Shown: piece after piece, positions 40,749-49,583 of the stretch
Position numbering within the stretch: the first letter of the stretch is position 1
How the letters are laid out: every line of letters starts with the position of its first letter
NCBI GenBank assembly: GCA_026713865.1
Contig: JAPONQ010000088.1
Location: forward strand, 44,894-108,893
Direction of reading: 5' to 3'
DNA length: 64,000 bases
Source: Chloroflexota bacterium
GTDB lineage: Bacteria > Chloroflexota > Dehalococcoidia > UBA2979
Translations under genes and position numbers: made by a program
Notes under the pieces: generated by a model
Told to the model about the DNA's origin: nothing
The model's input: only the letters and a program-made list of their open reading frames with translations
Databases searched by the model: none

Positions 40749-43619
40749 GTGCCGAGGCAGCGGGGGGCGCCGGATGCACCGGGCGACGCCCCGGGCCCCG
40801 CGGCCGGCGCGCGCGAGGCCGCCCTCGACGCCTACGCGGGCAAGCGCGACTTCGAGCGCACGAGCGAGCCTCCGGCGGCGATCCCGGATCCGTCCGCGGG
40901 ACCCCTCACCTTCGTCGTCCAGCGGCACGCGGCGAGCCGCCTGCACTACGACCTGAGGCTCGAGCTCGGCGGCGTCATGCTCTCCTGGGCGATCCCGCGC
41001 GGACCCTCCGCGGATCCCGGCGAGCGCCGCCTCGCCGCGCGCGTCGAGGACCACCCGCTCGACTACGCCGGCTTCGAGGGCGTGATCCCCGCGGGGGAGT
41101 ACGGCGCCGGCGAGGTCGTGGTCTGGGACCGCGGCACCTACTCGCCCGACGAGGGCGGGCTGCTCTCCTTCCACGACCGCGGCGAGGCCGAGCGGCGGAC
41201 GCGCGCGGCGCTGGCGGAGGGGAAGCTCTCCCTGCGCATGCGCGGACACCGCATGAAGGGCTCGTGGGCGCTCGTGCGCACCGGCGGGGGCCGCGCGGAG
41301 GAGGGCTGGCTCCTGCTCAAGCACCGCGACGAGGCGGCCGGGGTCGATCTCGGCTCTCCCCTCGACTCGGTGATCTCCGATCTCAGCGTCGACCGCCTCA
41401 AGGCCGGGCACCGCCCGGACGCCGGACTCCGGCCGCCGCCGCTCCGGACCGCGGAGCTCGCGGGGGCGCGTCCGCTCCCCTCCCGGGACCGCGGCGAGCG
41501 GGCGCCGATGCTGGCGACGGCCCGCGAGCACGCCTTCTCGCGCGGGGGCTGGCTCTTCGAGCCCAAGCTCGACGGCGTGCGCGCGCTCGCGCGCCTCGAG
41601 CGCGGCGAGGGGGGCTCACTCGAGGCGGCGCTCACCAGCCGCCGCGGCCACGATCTCAGCGCCTCGTACCCGCTGCTCGCGGGCGAGCTGGCGGCACAGC
41701 CGCTCGCCGGGGCGGTGCTGGACGGAGAGATCGTCGCGACCGACGAGGCGGGTCGGCCCTCCTTCGAGCGGCTGCAGCGCCGCATCAACCTCGCGGATGC
41801 GGGCGAGATCCGGCGCGCGGCCGTGGAGACGCCGGTGCGCTACTACGCCTTCGACCTGCTGGAGCTCGAGGGCTACGACCTCGCGCGCGTCCCCCTCGCC
41901 GAGCGGGCGCGGATGCTCTCGCTGGTGATCTCCCCGACCGCGCGCATCCGTCTCGTGGAGCGCATCGCCGGGGACGGCGTCGCCGCCTACCGCGCCGCGG
42001 TCGACCTCGGCTTCGAGGGGATCGTGGCGAAGCGCTCAGACTCGCCCTACGAGCCCGGCCGGCGCTCGGCGAACTGGGTGAAGGTGAAGGTCAGGAGTTC
42101 CGAGGAGTTCGTGATCTGCGGCTACGTGGAGGGCAAGGGCTCGCGCGCGCGAACGCTCGGCTCGCTCGTCCTCGCCGAGCACCGCTCCTCGGCGCCCGGC
42201 TCCGGGCGGGAGCTCCGCTACGTGGGGCGGGTCGGCTCCGGCCTCCGCGAGGCGCAGCTCGTCGAGCTCCGCGAGCGCCTGGACGCGCTCGCCAGCGAGG
42301 AGAGCCCCCTCGCCGAGATACCGGCCGAGGCCCGCGCGGCGCGCTGGGCGCGTCCGGAGCTCGTCTGCGAGGTGACGTTCGCAGAACGCACGGGCTCGGG
42401 CGGCCTGCGGGCCCCCGTCTTCCTCCGGATGCGACCCGACCGCCGCGCCGCCGAGATCGTGGCCGCGCCCCGCGAGGCGGTGCGGGCGGGCCCTGCGGAA
42501 CGCCCCGACCGGCCCGCCGCCTCGCGCGCGCCCGGCGCCGGGGCGGCCGAGGCGGCGGCGCAGCTCGAGGGCTCGACGCGGGCCTCGCTGCGCCTCGCCG
42601 TCGGCGACGTCGAGGTGCGCCTGACCAACCTGGACAAGCCGCTCTGGCCCCCGCACGAGGGGCGGGAGGCCGTCGCCAAGCGCGACCTCCTCCGCTACCT
42701 CGCCGCCGCCGCTCCCTCGCTCCTCCCCCACCTGCGGGACCGCCCGCTCACGCTCACCCGCTATCCCGACGGCCTGCAGGGGGGCTCCTTCTACCAGCGG
42801 CACTGGGAGGAGGGCCGGCCGGAGTGGGTCGAGACGGTGAGCCTGCCGGGGGCCGGCGGCGAGCGGCGCGTGCACGTGCTCTGCAACAACCTCGCGACCC
42901 TGATGTGGCTCGGACAGCTCGCCGTCCTCGAGCTCCACGCCCCGCTCGGCCGCCTCTCCCCGGCGCCCGATGCGGCGATGCCCGCGGGCCCGCGCGGCGA
43001 GGCGCTGGACGCGCTGCTCGACCGGCCCGACTACCTCCTCTTCGATCTCGACCCCTACATCTACTCGGGGCGCGAGCCGGAGGGCTCGGAGCCGGAGCTC
43101 AACCGCCGCGCCTGGGCCGCCACCGTCGGGGTCGCGCTGCGGCTGCGCGAGCTGCTCCAGGCGGCGGGGCTGGCATCCTTCGTCAAGACCTCCGGCGCCA
43201 CCGGGCTCCACGTGCACGTGCCGGTGGTTCGGGAGCCGGCCTTCGACTACGCCTCCGTCCGCGCCATCTGCCAGACCTTCGCGGAGTTCCTGGAGATCGC
43301 GCACCCCGGAGAGGTGACGCTTCGCTGGCGGACCACCGAGCGCCGCGGGCGCGTCTTCCTGGACGTCAACCAGAACGCCCGGGCGAAGAACATGGCGGCC
43401 CCCTACTCGCCCCGCGCGAAGCCGGGCGCCCCGGTCTCGACCCCGCTGCTCTGGGAGGAGCTCGAGCGCGTCTACCCGGGCGACTTCACCGTGGCGACGC
43501 TCCCCGGGCGCCTCCGGAGCTCCGGCGATCCGTGGAGCGGGATCCTGGGGGCGAAGCAGCGGCTCTCGGAGCTCGGCCTGCAGGCGGCCGAGGGAGGGGA
43601 GCGCCGGGGCGGCGGATAG
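40749..43619 (+). CDS. ligD: Multifunctional DNA ligase D (phosphoesterase-ligase-polymerase)
   Basis: 956 residues in the order PE-LIG-POL, as in Pseudomonas rather than mycobacteria. PE domain: His60 and the HYDLRLE motif (His66, Asp68), with HPLDYAGFEGVIP. Ligase: adenylation motif EPKLDGVRALARL near residue 275 with Lys nucleophile, and FEGIVAKRSDSPYEPGRR. Polymerase/primase: TNLDKPLWP start near 625, catalytic LLFDLDP pair near 763, and KTSGATGLHVHVP. All active-site motifs are intact. GTG start. Works with Ku in end joining. Confidence 0.96.
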   Translation: MPRQRGAPDAPGDAPGPAAGAREAALDAYAGKRDFERTSEPPAAIPDPSAGPLTFVVQRHAASRLHYDLRLELGGVMLSWAIPRGPSADPGERRLAARVEDHPLDYAGFEGVIPAGEYGAGEVVVWDRGTYSPDEGGLLSFHDRGEAERRTRAALAEGKLSLRMRGHRMKGSWALVRTGGGRAEEGWLLLKHRDEAAGVDLGSPLDSVISDLSVDRLKAGHRPDAGLRPPPLRTAELAGARPLPSRDRGERAPMLATAREHAFSRGGWLFEPKLDGVRALARLERGEGGSLEAALTSRRGHDLSASYPLLAGELAAQPLAGAVLDGEIVATDEAGRPSFERLQRRINLADAGEIRRAAVETPVRYYAFDLLELEGYDLARVPLAERARMLSLVISPTARIRLVERIAGDGVAAYRAAVDLGFEGIVAKRSDSPYEPGRRSANWVKVKVRSSEEFVICGYVEGKGSRARTLGSLVLAEHRSSAPGSGRELRYVGRVGSGLREAQLVELRERLDALASEESPLAEIPAEARAARWARPELVCEVTFAERTGSGGLRAPVFLRMRPDRRAAEIVAAPREAVRAGPAERPDRPAASRAPGAGAAEAAAQLEGSTRASLRLAVGDVEVRLTNLDKPLWPPHEGREAVAKRDLLRYLAAAAPSLLPHLRDRPLTLTRYPDGLQGGSFYQRHWEEGRPEWVETVSLPGAGGERRVHVLCNNLATLMWLGQLAVLELHAPLGRLSPAPDAAMPAGPRGEALDALLDRPDYLLFDLDPYIYSGREPEGSEPELNRRAWAATVGVALRLRELLQAAGLASFVKTSGATGLHVHVPVVREPAFDYASVRAICQTFAEFLEIAHPGEVTLRWRTTERRGRVFLDVNQNARAKNMAAPYSPRAKPGAPVSTPLLWEELERVYPGDFTVATLPGRLRSSGDPWSGILGAKQRLSELGLQAAEGGERRGGG

Positions 43620-43647
43620 CGGCGGCGGCCCCCGGCGGGCGGTGGCG

Positions 43648-45096
43648 CTACCAGAGCCCGAGGCGCTCCAGCAGATCGGCGTACTGCCCCAGGTGGCGGA
43701 GGCCCAGGTACTGCTCGCGCACGCGCTCGCGGGCGCGCTCGCCGATGGCGGCCGCCCGCGCGGGCTCGCCCACGAGCTCCGCCAGGGCGGCGGCGTAGGC
43801 CGCCGTGTCGGAGGGATCGGCGACCAGCACGCCGGAGACGCCGTCCTCGATCTGGTCGCGGATGCCGCCGACCGCGCTCGCGAGCACGGGGCGCGCCTTC
43901 CACATCGCCTCCGTGACGGTCAGCCCGAAGCCCTCGTTGAGGCTCTTCTGGACGACGACCGAGGCGTGGCGCTGGAGCGCGTTCACCATCGAGGCGTTCT
44001 CCGCGAGATCGTCGGTCGGGAGCTGCGCCAGGTGGATGCGCCGGCGCAGCGGCGGGGAGAGCGCGCGCCAGGCCGAGACGGCGGCCTCGAGCACGGCCTG
44101 CCCCTCCGGGTCGTCCGAGACGGAGCTCACGTCGGGTCCGGCGAGCACCAGCTCGGCGTCGCCGGCCCGGCCCTGCTCGATCAGCGCGCGGAAGCCCGCG
44201 ATCACGCCGAGCGGATCCTTGAGCGGGTCCCAGCGCGAGACCTGCACCACGAGCGGCGTCCCCCACTCCGGCGGCGGGCCCTCGCGCACGATCGCGGCCG
44301 GGCGCCGCACCGAGCGCTCCGCTCCGTCGGCGCCGGGGAAGGAGACCCCCTCCGCCCGCGGCGTGCCGGCGATGAGCCCGACCTGGACGAGGATGGCGCG
44401 CACGGTCTCCTCGGCGAGCTCCTCGTTCTTCGCGCTGAAGGGGTCGATCGACGGCGCGATCACCGCCGCGCGGCCGGCGTCGAGCTGGCGCGGCACGTAG
44501 GCGCGGCGGGAGAAGACGTAGGCCGGGACCTCGGCGAGGTAGGGCTCCAGGAAGGACCAGCCGCTCTCGACCTCCCCGTTCACGGCGTCGTGGCCGATGT
44601 GGCAGCGCCAGGCGACGACGGCCCCCGCCTCCGCGAGCGCCGGGGCGAGCCCGGCCGTTTGCGGGTCGTGCAGGATGACGACGTCGCCCGGCCGCACCCG
44701 CTCCAGGAGCTGCGGCGCGTTGTGGCGCTGCACCGCCTCGTAGACCTCCCGCTCCGCCGCCCCCAGCGGGCGGCCGTCTCCCGACGAGCCGTGCAGCGCG
44801 TGGTGGAGGCGCTTGGTGACCCCGAAGAAGGCCGGCTCGCCGCCGATCACGAGCCAGCGCGCGTCGATGCCGAGCCAGCGCGCGTAGCCCAGGAGCGATG
44901 GCAGCATCTCCGCGACCCCGCCGCCGACCGCCGTCGAGTTGACGTTCCAAACGCGGCGGGGACCGAGCCGCTCGCGGAGCTCGGCCGCGCGGCCCTCGGC
45001 GGCACGGACCAGGGCCGGGCCGAGCACCGGCTCGAAGCGGCGGGGCGAGCGAGCCGCGATCGCGACCTCCTCGACCGGCGGCGGTTGCTCTAACAA
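43648..45096 (-). CDS. treT: Trehalose synthase TreT-type glycosyltransferase (GT4)
   Basis: 482-residue GT-B glycosyltransferase that in characterised relatives joins NDP-glucose and glucose to trehalose. Family hallmarks: VWNVNSTAVGGGVAEMLPSL, GDVVILHDPQTAGL, WRCHIGHDAVN, SRWDPLKDPLGVI and the donor motif QKSLNEGFGLTVTEAMWKAR. No ATG or GTG is available in frame; TTG 45096 (family-like N-terminus LLEQPPPVEE) with GAGGGATGGG upstream is chosen. Together with the quaternary-amine transporter it points to osmotic or desiccation tolerance. Confidence 0.85.
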   Translation of the reverse strand: MLEQPPPVEEVAIAARSPRRFEPVLGPALVRAAEGRAAELRERLGPRRVWNVNSTAVGGGVAEMLPSLLGYARWLGIDARWLVIGGEPAFFGVTKRLHHALHGSSGDGRPLGAAEREVYEAVQRHNAPQLLERVRPGDVVILHDPQTAGLAPALAEAGAVVAWRCHIGHDAVNGEVESGWSFLEPYLAEVPAYVFSRRAYVPRQLDAGRAAVIAPSIDPFSAKNEELAEETVRAILVQVGLIAGTPRAEGVSFPGADGAERSVRRPAAIVREGPPPEWGTPLVVQVSRWDPLKDPLGVIAGFRALIEQGRAGDAELVLAGPDVSSVSDDPEGQAVLEAAVSAWRALSPPLRRRIHLAQLPTDDLAENASMVNALQRHASVVVQKSLNEGFGLTVTEAMWKARPVLASAVGGIRDQIEDGVSGVLVADPSDTAAYAAALAELVGEPARAAAIGERARERVREQYLGLRHLGQYADLLERLGLW

Positions 45097-45183
45097 CGCA
45101 CGATCCCATCCCTCGCGGCCCCGAGGCCCCGGCGGGCCGGCGCGACGCACGCCCCTCCCCGCCGGCTCGGGGCGGGCGGAGAG

Positions 45184-45189
45184 TAGGCT
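45184..45189 (+). promoter_or_regulatory. -10 box of the uracil-DNA glycosylase gene, leaderless arrangement
   Basis: TAGGCT ends 7 nt before the GTG at 45197. Confidence 0.4.
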
Positions 45190-45196
45190 CGGGGAC

Positions 45197-45886
45197 GTGA
45201 GCGAAGCACGCGCGGGCGACACGATCGAGCGGCTCCACGCCGAGATCGTCCTCTGCCGCCTCTGCGACCGCCTCGTGGCGTGGCGCGAGCAGGTCGCGCG
45301 GGAGCGGCGCGCCGTCTTCGCCGACCAGGAGTACTGGGGCCGCCCGGTTCCCGGGTTCGGCGATCGGCGCGCCCGGCTGGTGCTCGTCGGGCTCGCGCCC
45401 GCCGCCCACGGCGCCAACCGCACGGGCCGCGTCTTCACCGGAGACCGCTCCGGCGACTGGCTCTACCGGGCGCTCCACCGCGGCGGGTTCGCGAGCCAGC
45501 CGACGGCCACGGGGCGGGACGACGGCCTCCGCCTCCGTGATGCTTATGTCACATCCGCCGTGCGCTGCGCGCCGCCGGGCAACCGCCCGCTGCCGGCGGA
45601 GCAGGCGGCGTGCCGGCCCTACCTGGAGCGGGAGCTCGCGCTGCTCGGGCGCACGACGGTCCTGCTCGCGCTCGGCGGCATCGCCTACCGCACGCTCGCG
45701 GCGCGGGAGGGGCTGCGGCCCCGGCCGCGCTTCGGGCACGGCCTCGAGGTCGGTCTCGCGGGCGGCCGCACGCTGCTCTGCTCCTACCACCCCAGCCAGC
45801 AGAACACCTTCACCGGGCGCCTGACGGAGGCGATGCTCGACTCGGTGATCGAGCGGGCGCGCGCGCTGGTCGACGCCGCGCGCTAG
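45197..45886 (+). CDS. Family 5 (UDGb-type) uracil-DNA glycosylase
   Basis: 229 residues. Four Cys for a 4Fe-4S cluster are present (Cys20, Cys23, Cys124, Cys139). Motif 1 is GLAPAAHGANRTGRVFTGD, which lacks the catalytic Asp of other UDGs as expected for family 5; motif 2 is SYHPSQQNTFTG with His. The enzyme removes uracil and other deaminated bases, useful in a GC-rich and perhaps warm-living genome. It converges with the Rieske-ThDP gene, overlapping its stop by 4 nt. Start GTG 45197. Confidence 0.93.
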   Translation: MSEARAGDTIERLHAEIVLCRLCDRLVAWREQVARERRAVFADQEYWGRPVPGFGDRRARLVLVGLAPAAHGANRTGRVFTGDRSGDWLYRALHRGGFASQPTATGRDDGLRLRDAYVTSAVRCAPPGNRPLPAEQAACRPYLERELALLGRTTVLLALGGIAYRTLAAREGLRPRPRFGHGLEVGLAGGRTLLCSYHPSQQNTFTGRLTEAMLDSVIERARALVDAAR

Positions 45887-47886
45887 ATCAGGTCGACGTC
45901 CTGCATCACCTCGATCAGGGCCGGCCCCTCGTGGGCGAGCGCGCGCGCCAGCGCCCGGTCGAGCTCCTCCGCGCGCTCGACGCGGATCCCGAGGGCGCCG
46001 CAGAGCTCCGCGAAGCGCGAGAAGTCGGGGTTGGTGAGCCCGGTCTGCCAGACCGGGAGCTGCGCCGAGCGCTGCTCCTTCGAGATCTTGCCGAGCTCCC
46101 CGTTGTTGAGGAGCACGTGGGTGATGTTCATCCCGTGCCGCACCGCGGTGGTGAGCTCCGCCGCGTACTGGCCGAAGCCCCCGTCCCCGGTCACCGCGAT
46201 CACCGGGCGCTCCGGCGCCGCCGCCCAGGCGCCGATCGCGGCCGGGTAGCCGAAGCCGATCGAGCCGAGGTAGCCGGACATCAGCACCGACTGCTCGCCG
46301 GAGCACTCGAAGTAGCGCCCGAAGGAGTAGGTGTTGTTGCCGACGTCGACGGCGATCACGGCATCGCGCGGGGCGTGCCGGCCGAGCGCGGCGAAGACGG
46401 CGGCGGCGCCGACGCCGCGGCCGCGGTCGTCCTCCCCGCGACGCTCCTTCTCGGCCGCCCACAGCTCCCGGCGCGCGGCCACGTCCGGGCGCTGGTCGAC
46501 GGCCGGGAGCGAGGCGCCCCCCAGCGCCGCGAGCAGCTCCCCCGCGGTGCGCCCGATCTCGCCCAGGACGGGGACGGTCACGGCGTGGAACTTGCCGAGC
46601 GCCATCGGATCGAGGTCGACCTGGACGATCGGCTTGTAGGGGGCGATGCCGGTGTGCGTCGAGAACGACGCGCCGAAGACGAGCAGCAGGTCGGCCTCGT
46701 TCATCACCCAGCTCGCGACCGGGGTGCCGCTGCGTCCCAGCACGCCGGTCGCGAGCGGGTGGTCGTCGGCTATCAGCCCCTTCCCCTTGAAGGTCGTGAG
46801 CACGGGGGCGCCGAGGCGCTCGGCGAGCGCCTCCACCGGCTTCATCTCGAAGCGCGCTCCGTGTCCCACCACGATCGCCGGCCGCGACGCGCCCCGGATC
46901 AGCTCGACGGCGCGCGCCAGCGCCTCCGCCGGCGGTCCGATCCGGGGGTCGGGCAGGCGCCCGGAGGGGGAGCCGGGCTGCGCCGCGCCGGCCGCGAGCG
47001 TCTGCACCTCGTTGGGGAAGATCAGGTGGGTGACGTCGCGCTCGAGCAGCGCGTGCTTGAGCGCCAGGCTGACGAGCTCCGCGTGCCGGCTCTCCGGGAG
47101 CACCGTCTGGCTCCAGCGCGCGACCGAGGAGAAGGCGGCCTGCAGATCGACCTCCTGGAAGGCCCCCGGCCCGAGCACCTGCGAGTCGACCTGCCCGGTG
47201 AGGGCGAGCACCGGCGCCCGGTCCATCTTCGCGTCCCACAGGCCGGTGAGGAGGTTGGTGGCGCCGGGCCCGGCGATCCCGAAGCAGGCGGCCGGCCGGC
47301 CGGTCAGCTTGGCGTAGGCCGAAGCCGCGAAGGCGGCGGCGCCCTCGTGCCTGACGCCGATGTAGGTGAGGCGGCCCTGCTCCTCCTGGCGCCGGAAGGC
47401 GTCGGCGAGGCCGAGGTTGCTGTGGCCGACCATCCCGAAGACGTGGGTCACGCCCCAGTTCACCATCGTCTCCACCATCACGTCGGAGACGGTCGGCACG
47501 TGCCGGGCCGGAGCCGGCACCGCGACCCAGATCTCGCCGTCGCGCAGCTCGACGGGATAGGCCCGGACGCAGTCGCTGAAGCCGGGCGGCGGCTCGCCCG
47601 TCGTCGGGTGGTAGTCGTAGCCGTGCCAGGGGCAGCGCAGGAGGCCCCGCTCGATCGTCCCCTCCCCGAGCGGCCCGCCCTGGTGCGGGCAGCGGTTGTC
47701 GAGCGCCGCGTAGCGGCCCTCGAAGTGCGTCAGCGCCACGGCGCGCGTCCCCGCCGCCGCGGTCCGCACGCGGCCCTCCGGGAGCTCCGAGGCCGGGAGC
47801 ACCCGGTGCCAGACGAGCCGCTCCCCGCTCTCCCCGTCGACGAAGGTCTCCCCCTCGCGGCGGCTCCCGGCGCCGGCCTCAGGCAT
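45883..47886 (-). CDS. Rieske 2Fe-2S domain fused to a ThDP-dependent acetolactate synthase/pyruvate oxidase-like enzyme
   Basis: 667 residues. Residues 22-125 are a Rieske ferredoxin domain with cluster ligands Cys66/His68 (CPHQGG) and Cys85/His88 (CPWHGYDYH). From about 130 a full ThDP enzyme follows: catalytic Glu181 in RHEGAAAFAASAYAKLTG, GIAGPGATNLLTGL, a central domain (GHGARFEMKPVEALAERLG) and the ThDP-Mg motif TGDGGFGQYAAELT to LLNNGELGKI. Relatives include acetolactate synthase, pyruvate oxidase and sulfoacetaldehyde acetyltransferase. The fusion suggests electrons from a decarboxylated 2-oxo acid pass to the Rieske centre; this is inference. Start overlaps the preceding gene by 8 nt (ATGCCTGA). 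Confidence 0.85.
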   Translation of the reverse strand: MPEAGAGSRREGETFVDGESGERLVWHRVLPASELPEGRVRTAAAGTRAVALTHFEGRYAALDNRCPHQGGPLGEGTIERGLLRCPWHGYDYHPTTGEPPPGFSDCVRAYPVELRDGEIWVAVPAPARHVPTVSDVMVETMVNWGVTHVFGMVGHSNLGLADAFRRQEEQGRLTYIGVRHEGAAAFAASAYAKLTGRPAACFGIAGPGATNLLTGLWDAKMDRAPVLALTGQVDSQVLGPGAFQEVDLQAAFSSVARWSQTVLPESRHAELVSLALKHALLERDVTHLIFPNEVQTLAAGAAQPGSPSGRLPDPRIGPPAEALARAVELIRGASRPAIVVGHGARFEMKPVEALAERLGAPVLTTFKGKGLIADDHPLATGVLGRSGTPVASWVMNEADLLLVFGASFSTHTGIAPYKPIVQVDLDPMALGKFHAVTVPVLGEIGRTAGELLAALGGASLPAVDQRPDVAARRELWAAEKERRGEDDRGRGVGAAAVFAALGRHAPRDAVIAVDVGNNTYSFGRYFECSGEQSVLMSGYLGSIGFGYPAAIGAWAAAPERPVIAVTGDGGFGQYAAELTTAVRHGMNITHVLLNNGELGKISKEQRSAQLPVWQTGLTNPDFSRFAELCGALGIRVERAEELDRALARALAHEGPALIEVMQDVDLI

Positions 47887-49480
47887 CGCCGGCGGCCCGG
47901 GCCGGCTCGCCCGCGTGGCGGATCTCGGCGTACGCGGCGAGGCCGGCGTCGAGCGTGGCGAGGTCGCCGGGAGCCAGGTCGTGCACGTCGGCCACGCCGA
48001 CGGCGCGCGCGATCATCACCAGCTCCTCCGCGAACGCGCGGAAGGCGAGGAGGCCGCGGCCGGCCGAGCGCTCGATGTCGAGACGCGCCTCCAGATCGGC
48101 CCGCTGCGTCGCGATGCCGACCGGGCAGTTGCCGGTGTGGCAGGCGAGGTACTGCTGGCAGCCGATCGCGATCATGGAGGCGGTCGCGAGGGCGACGGCG
48201 GAGGCGCCGAGGGCGAGCGCCTTCGCGACGTCGCCGGAGCTGCGGAAGCCCCCGGCCGCGACCAGGTCGACCGACTCCGCGCCCCGGCGCCGGAGGTGGG
48301 CGCGCGCGCGGTGAAGCGCGTACTGGATCGGGATCGTGAGGTTGTCCTTGAGCACCTCGGGAGCGGCGCCGGTGCCGCCGCCCCGCCCGTCGATGGTCAC
48401 GAAGTCGCAGCCGGCCTCCAGCGCCGCGTCGAGATCCTCCTCGACCCGCCCGGCGGCGAACTTGATGCCGACGGGACCCCCCTCCAGCCACTCGCGGATC
48501 TGCTCGACGCGCGCGCGGAGCTCCGCGCTGCCGCGGATGTCGACGAAACGCGACGGGGAGTGCGCCGCCTCGCCGGGCGCGAGACCGCGCACCTGGGCGA
48601 TGCGCGGCGTCACCTTCTCCGCCGGCAACAGCCCGCCGGAGCCCGCCTTCGCCGACTGGCCGAACTTGATCTCCACGGCGTCGGCGCCGCGCACGGCCTC
48701 CTCGCCCCAGCCGAAGTAGCCCGAGGCCATCTCGAAGATGTAGTGGCGCGAGGCGGAGCGCTCGTCGGGGAGCATCCCTCCCTCCCCCGATCCGATGGCG
48801 GTGTCGAGCTCGGAGGAGAGCCGGCCGAGCGCCGCCTTCGCCGGCGCCGAGAGCGCCCCGAACGACATGTGCGAGATGTAGAAGGGGAGCGCGAGCACGA
48901 GCGGACGCTCGGCGCGGCGGCCGATGATCGTGGTGAGGGAGACCTCCTCCGAGTCGAGGAGCGGCTGCCGGGCGAGCTGCGCGGGGAGCAGCAGCACGTC
49001 CTCCCAGGAGGGGCGGAGCGGGAGCGACGTCCCCATCGCCGAGACCGGCGGCCGGCCGGAGGAGAGCCCCTGCAGGTACTCGTAGGCGCGAAGCCCCGCA
49101 TCGTGGGGACGCGCCCAGCGCGCCAGATAGCCGGCATCGTGATCACGCGGCAGCGGCGGCACCTGCTCGGCATCGACCTGCACCTCGCCGTCGTGGATGC
49201 GGGCGGCGTAGACCGCAACGCGCTCCGCCGGGTCGTAGCGCGAGATGCCGGTGTGCAGGTCGAAATCGTAGCCGTGCAGCGGGCAGACGATGTCGTCGCC
49301 GCGCACGGAGCCGTCGCCGAGCTGCCCGCCGCGATGCGGGCAGCGATTCTCGAGCAGATGGGGCCCGCAGCCCTCCTGCGAGCAGTCGGCGAGAGCGAGG
49401 TCGCGCTCGTTGACGCGCACGGTGACGGGGCGATCGCGGGGCAGCTCCTCGGCAGCCATCACGGTCACCCAGCGCGGCAC
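47879..49480 (-). CDS. Rieske 2Fe-2S domain fused to an FMN/3Fe-4S glutamate synthase-like domain
   Basis: 533 residues from GTG 49480 (GGGGGA 6 nt upstream; a GTG at 49540 would add 20 low-complexity residues). Rieske ligands are Cys47/His49 (CPHRGGQ) and Cys66/His69 (CPLHGYDFD). Residues about 155-470 form the GltB FMN barrel: PFYISHMSFGALSAPAKAAL, GSGEGGMLP, IKFGQSAKAGSGGLLP, TIDGRGGGTGAAP. The 3Fe-4S ligands are Cys441, Cys447, Cys452 (IGCQQYLACHTGNCPVGIAT). No glutaminase domain is present. It may transfer amino groups or oxidise an amino-acid-like substrate, coupled to the next gene. Function inferred from domains only. Confidence 0.85.
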   Translation of the reverse strand: MPRWVTVMAAEELPRDRPVTVRVNERDLALADCSQEGCGPHLLENRCPHRGGQLGDGSVRGDDIVCPLHGYDFDLHTGISRYDPAERVAVYAARIHDGEVQVDAEQVPPLPRDHDAGYLARWARPHDAGLRAYEYLQGLSSGRPPVSAMGTSLPLRPSWEDVLLLPAQLARQPLLDSEEVSLTTIIGRRAERPLVLALPFYISHMSFGALSAPAKAALGRLSSELDTAIGSGEGGMLPDERSASRHYIFEMASGYFGWGEEAVRGADAVEIKFGQSAKAGSGGLLPAEKVTPRIAQVRGLAPGEAAHSPSRFVDIRGSAELRARVEQIREWLEGGPVGIKFAAGRVEEDLDAALEAGCDFVTIDGRGGGTGAAPEVLKDNLTIPIQYALHRARAHLRRRGAESVDLVAAGGFRSSGDVAKALALGASAVALATASMIAIGCQQYLACHTGNCPVGIATQRADLEARLDIERSAGRGLLAFRAFAEELVMIARAVGVADVHDLAPGDLATLDAGLAAYAEIRHAGEPARAAGDA

Positions 49481-49583
49481 ACGGATCCCCCGTCCACCGC
49501 CGTCGCGTCGCCCCGCGCCGGCCGCCGGAGTGTCGCACACGCGTGGGCGAGCACCAAACGACGCCGGAGAGAGGGGCGGCGGC

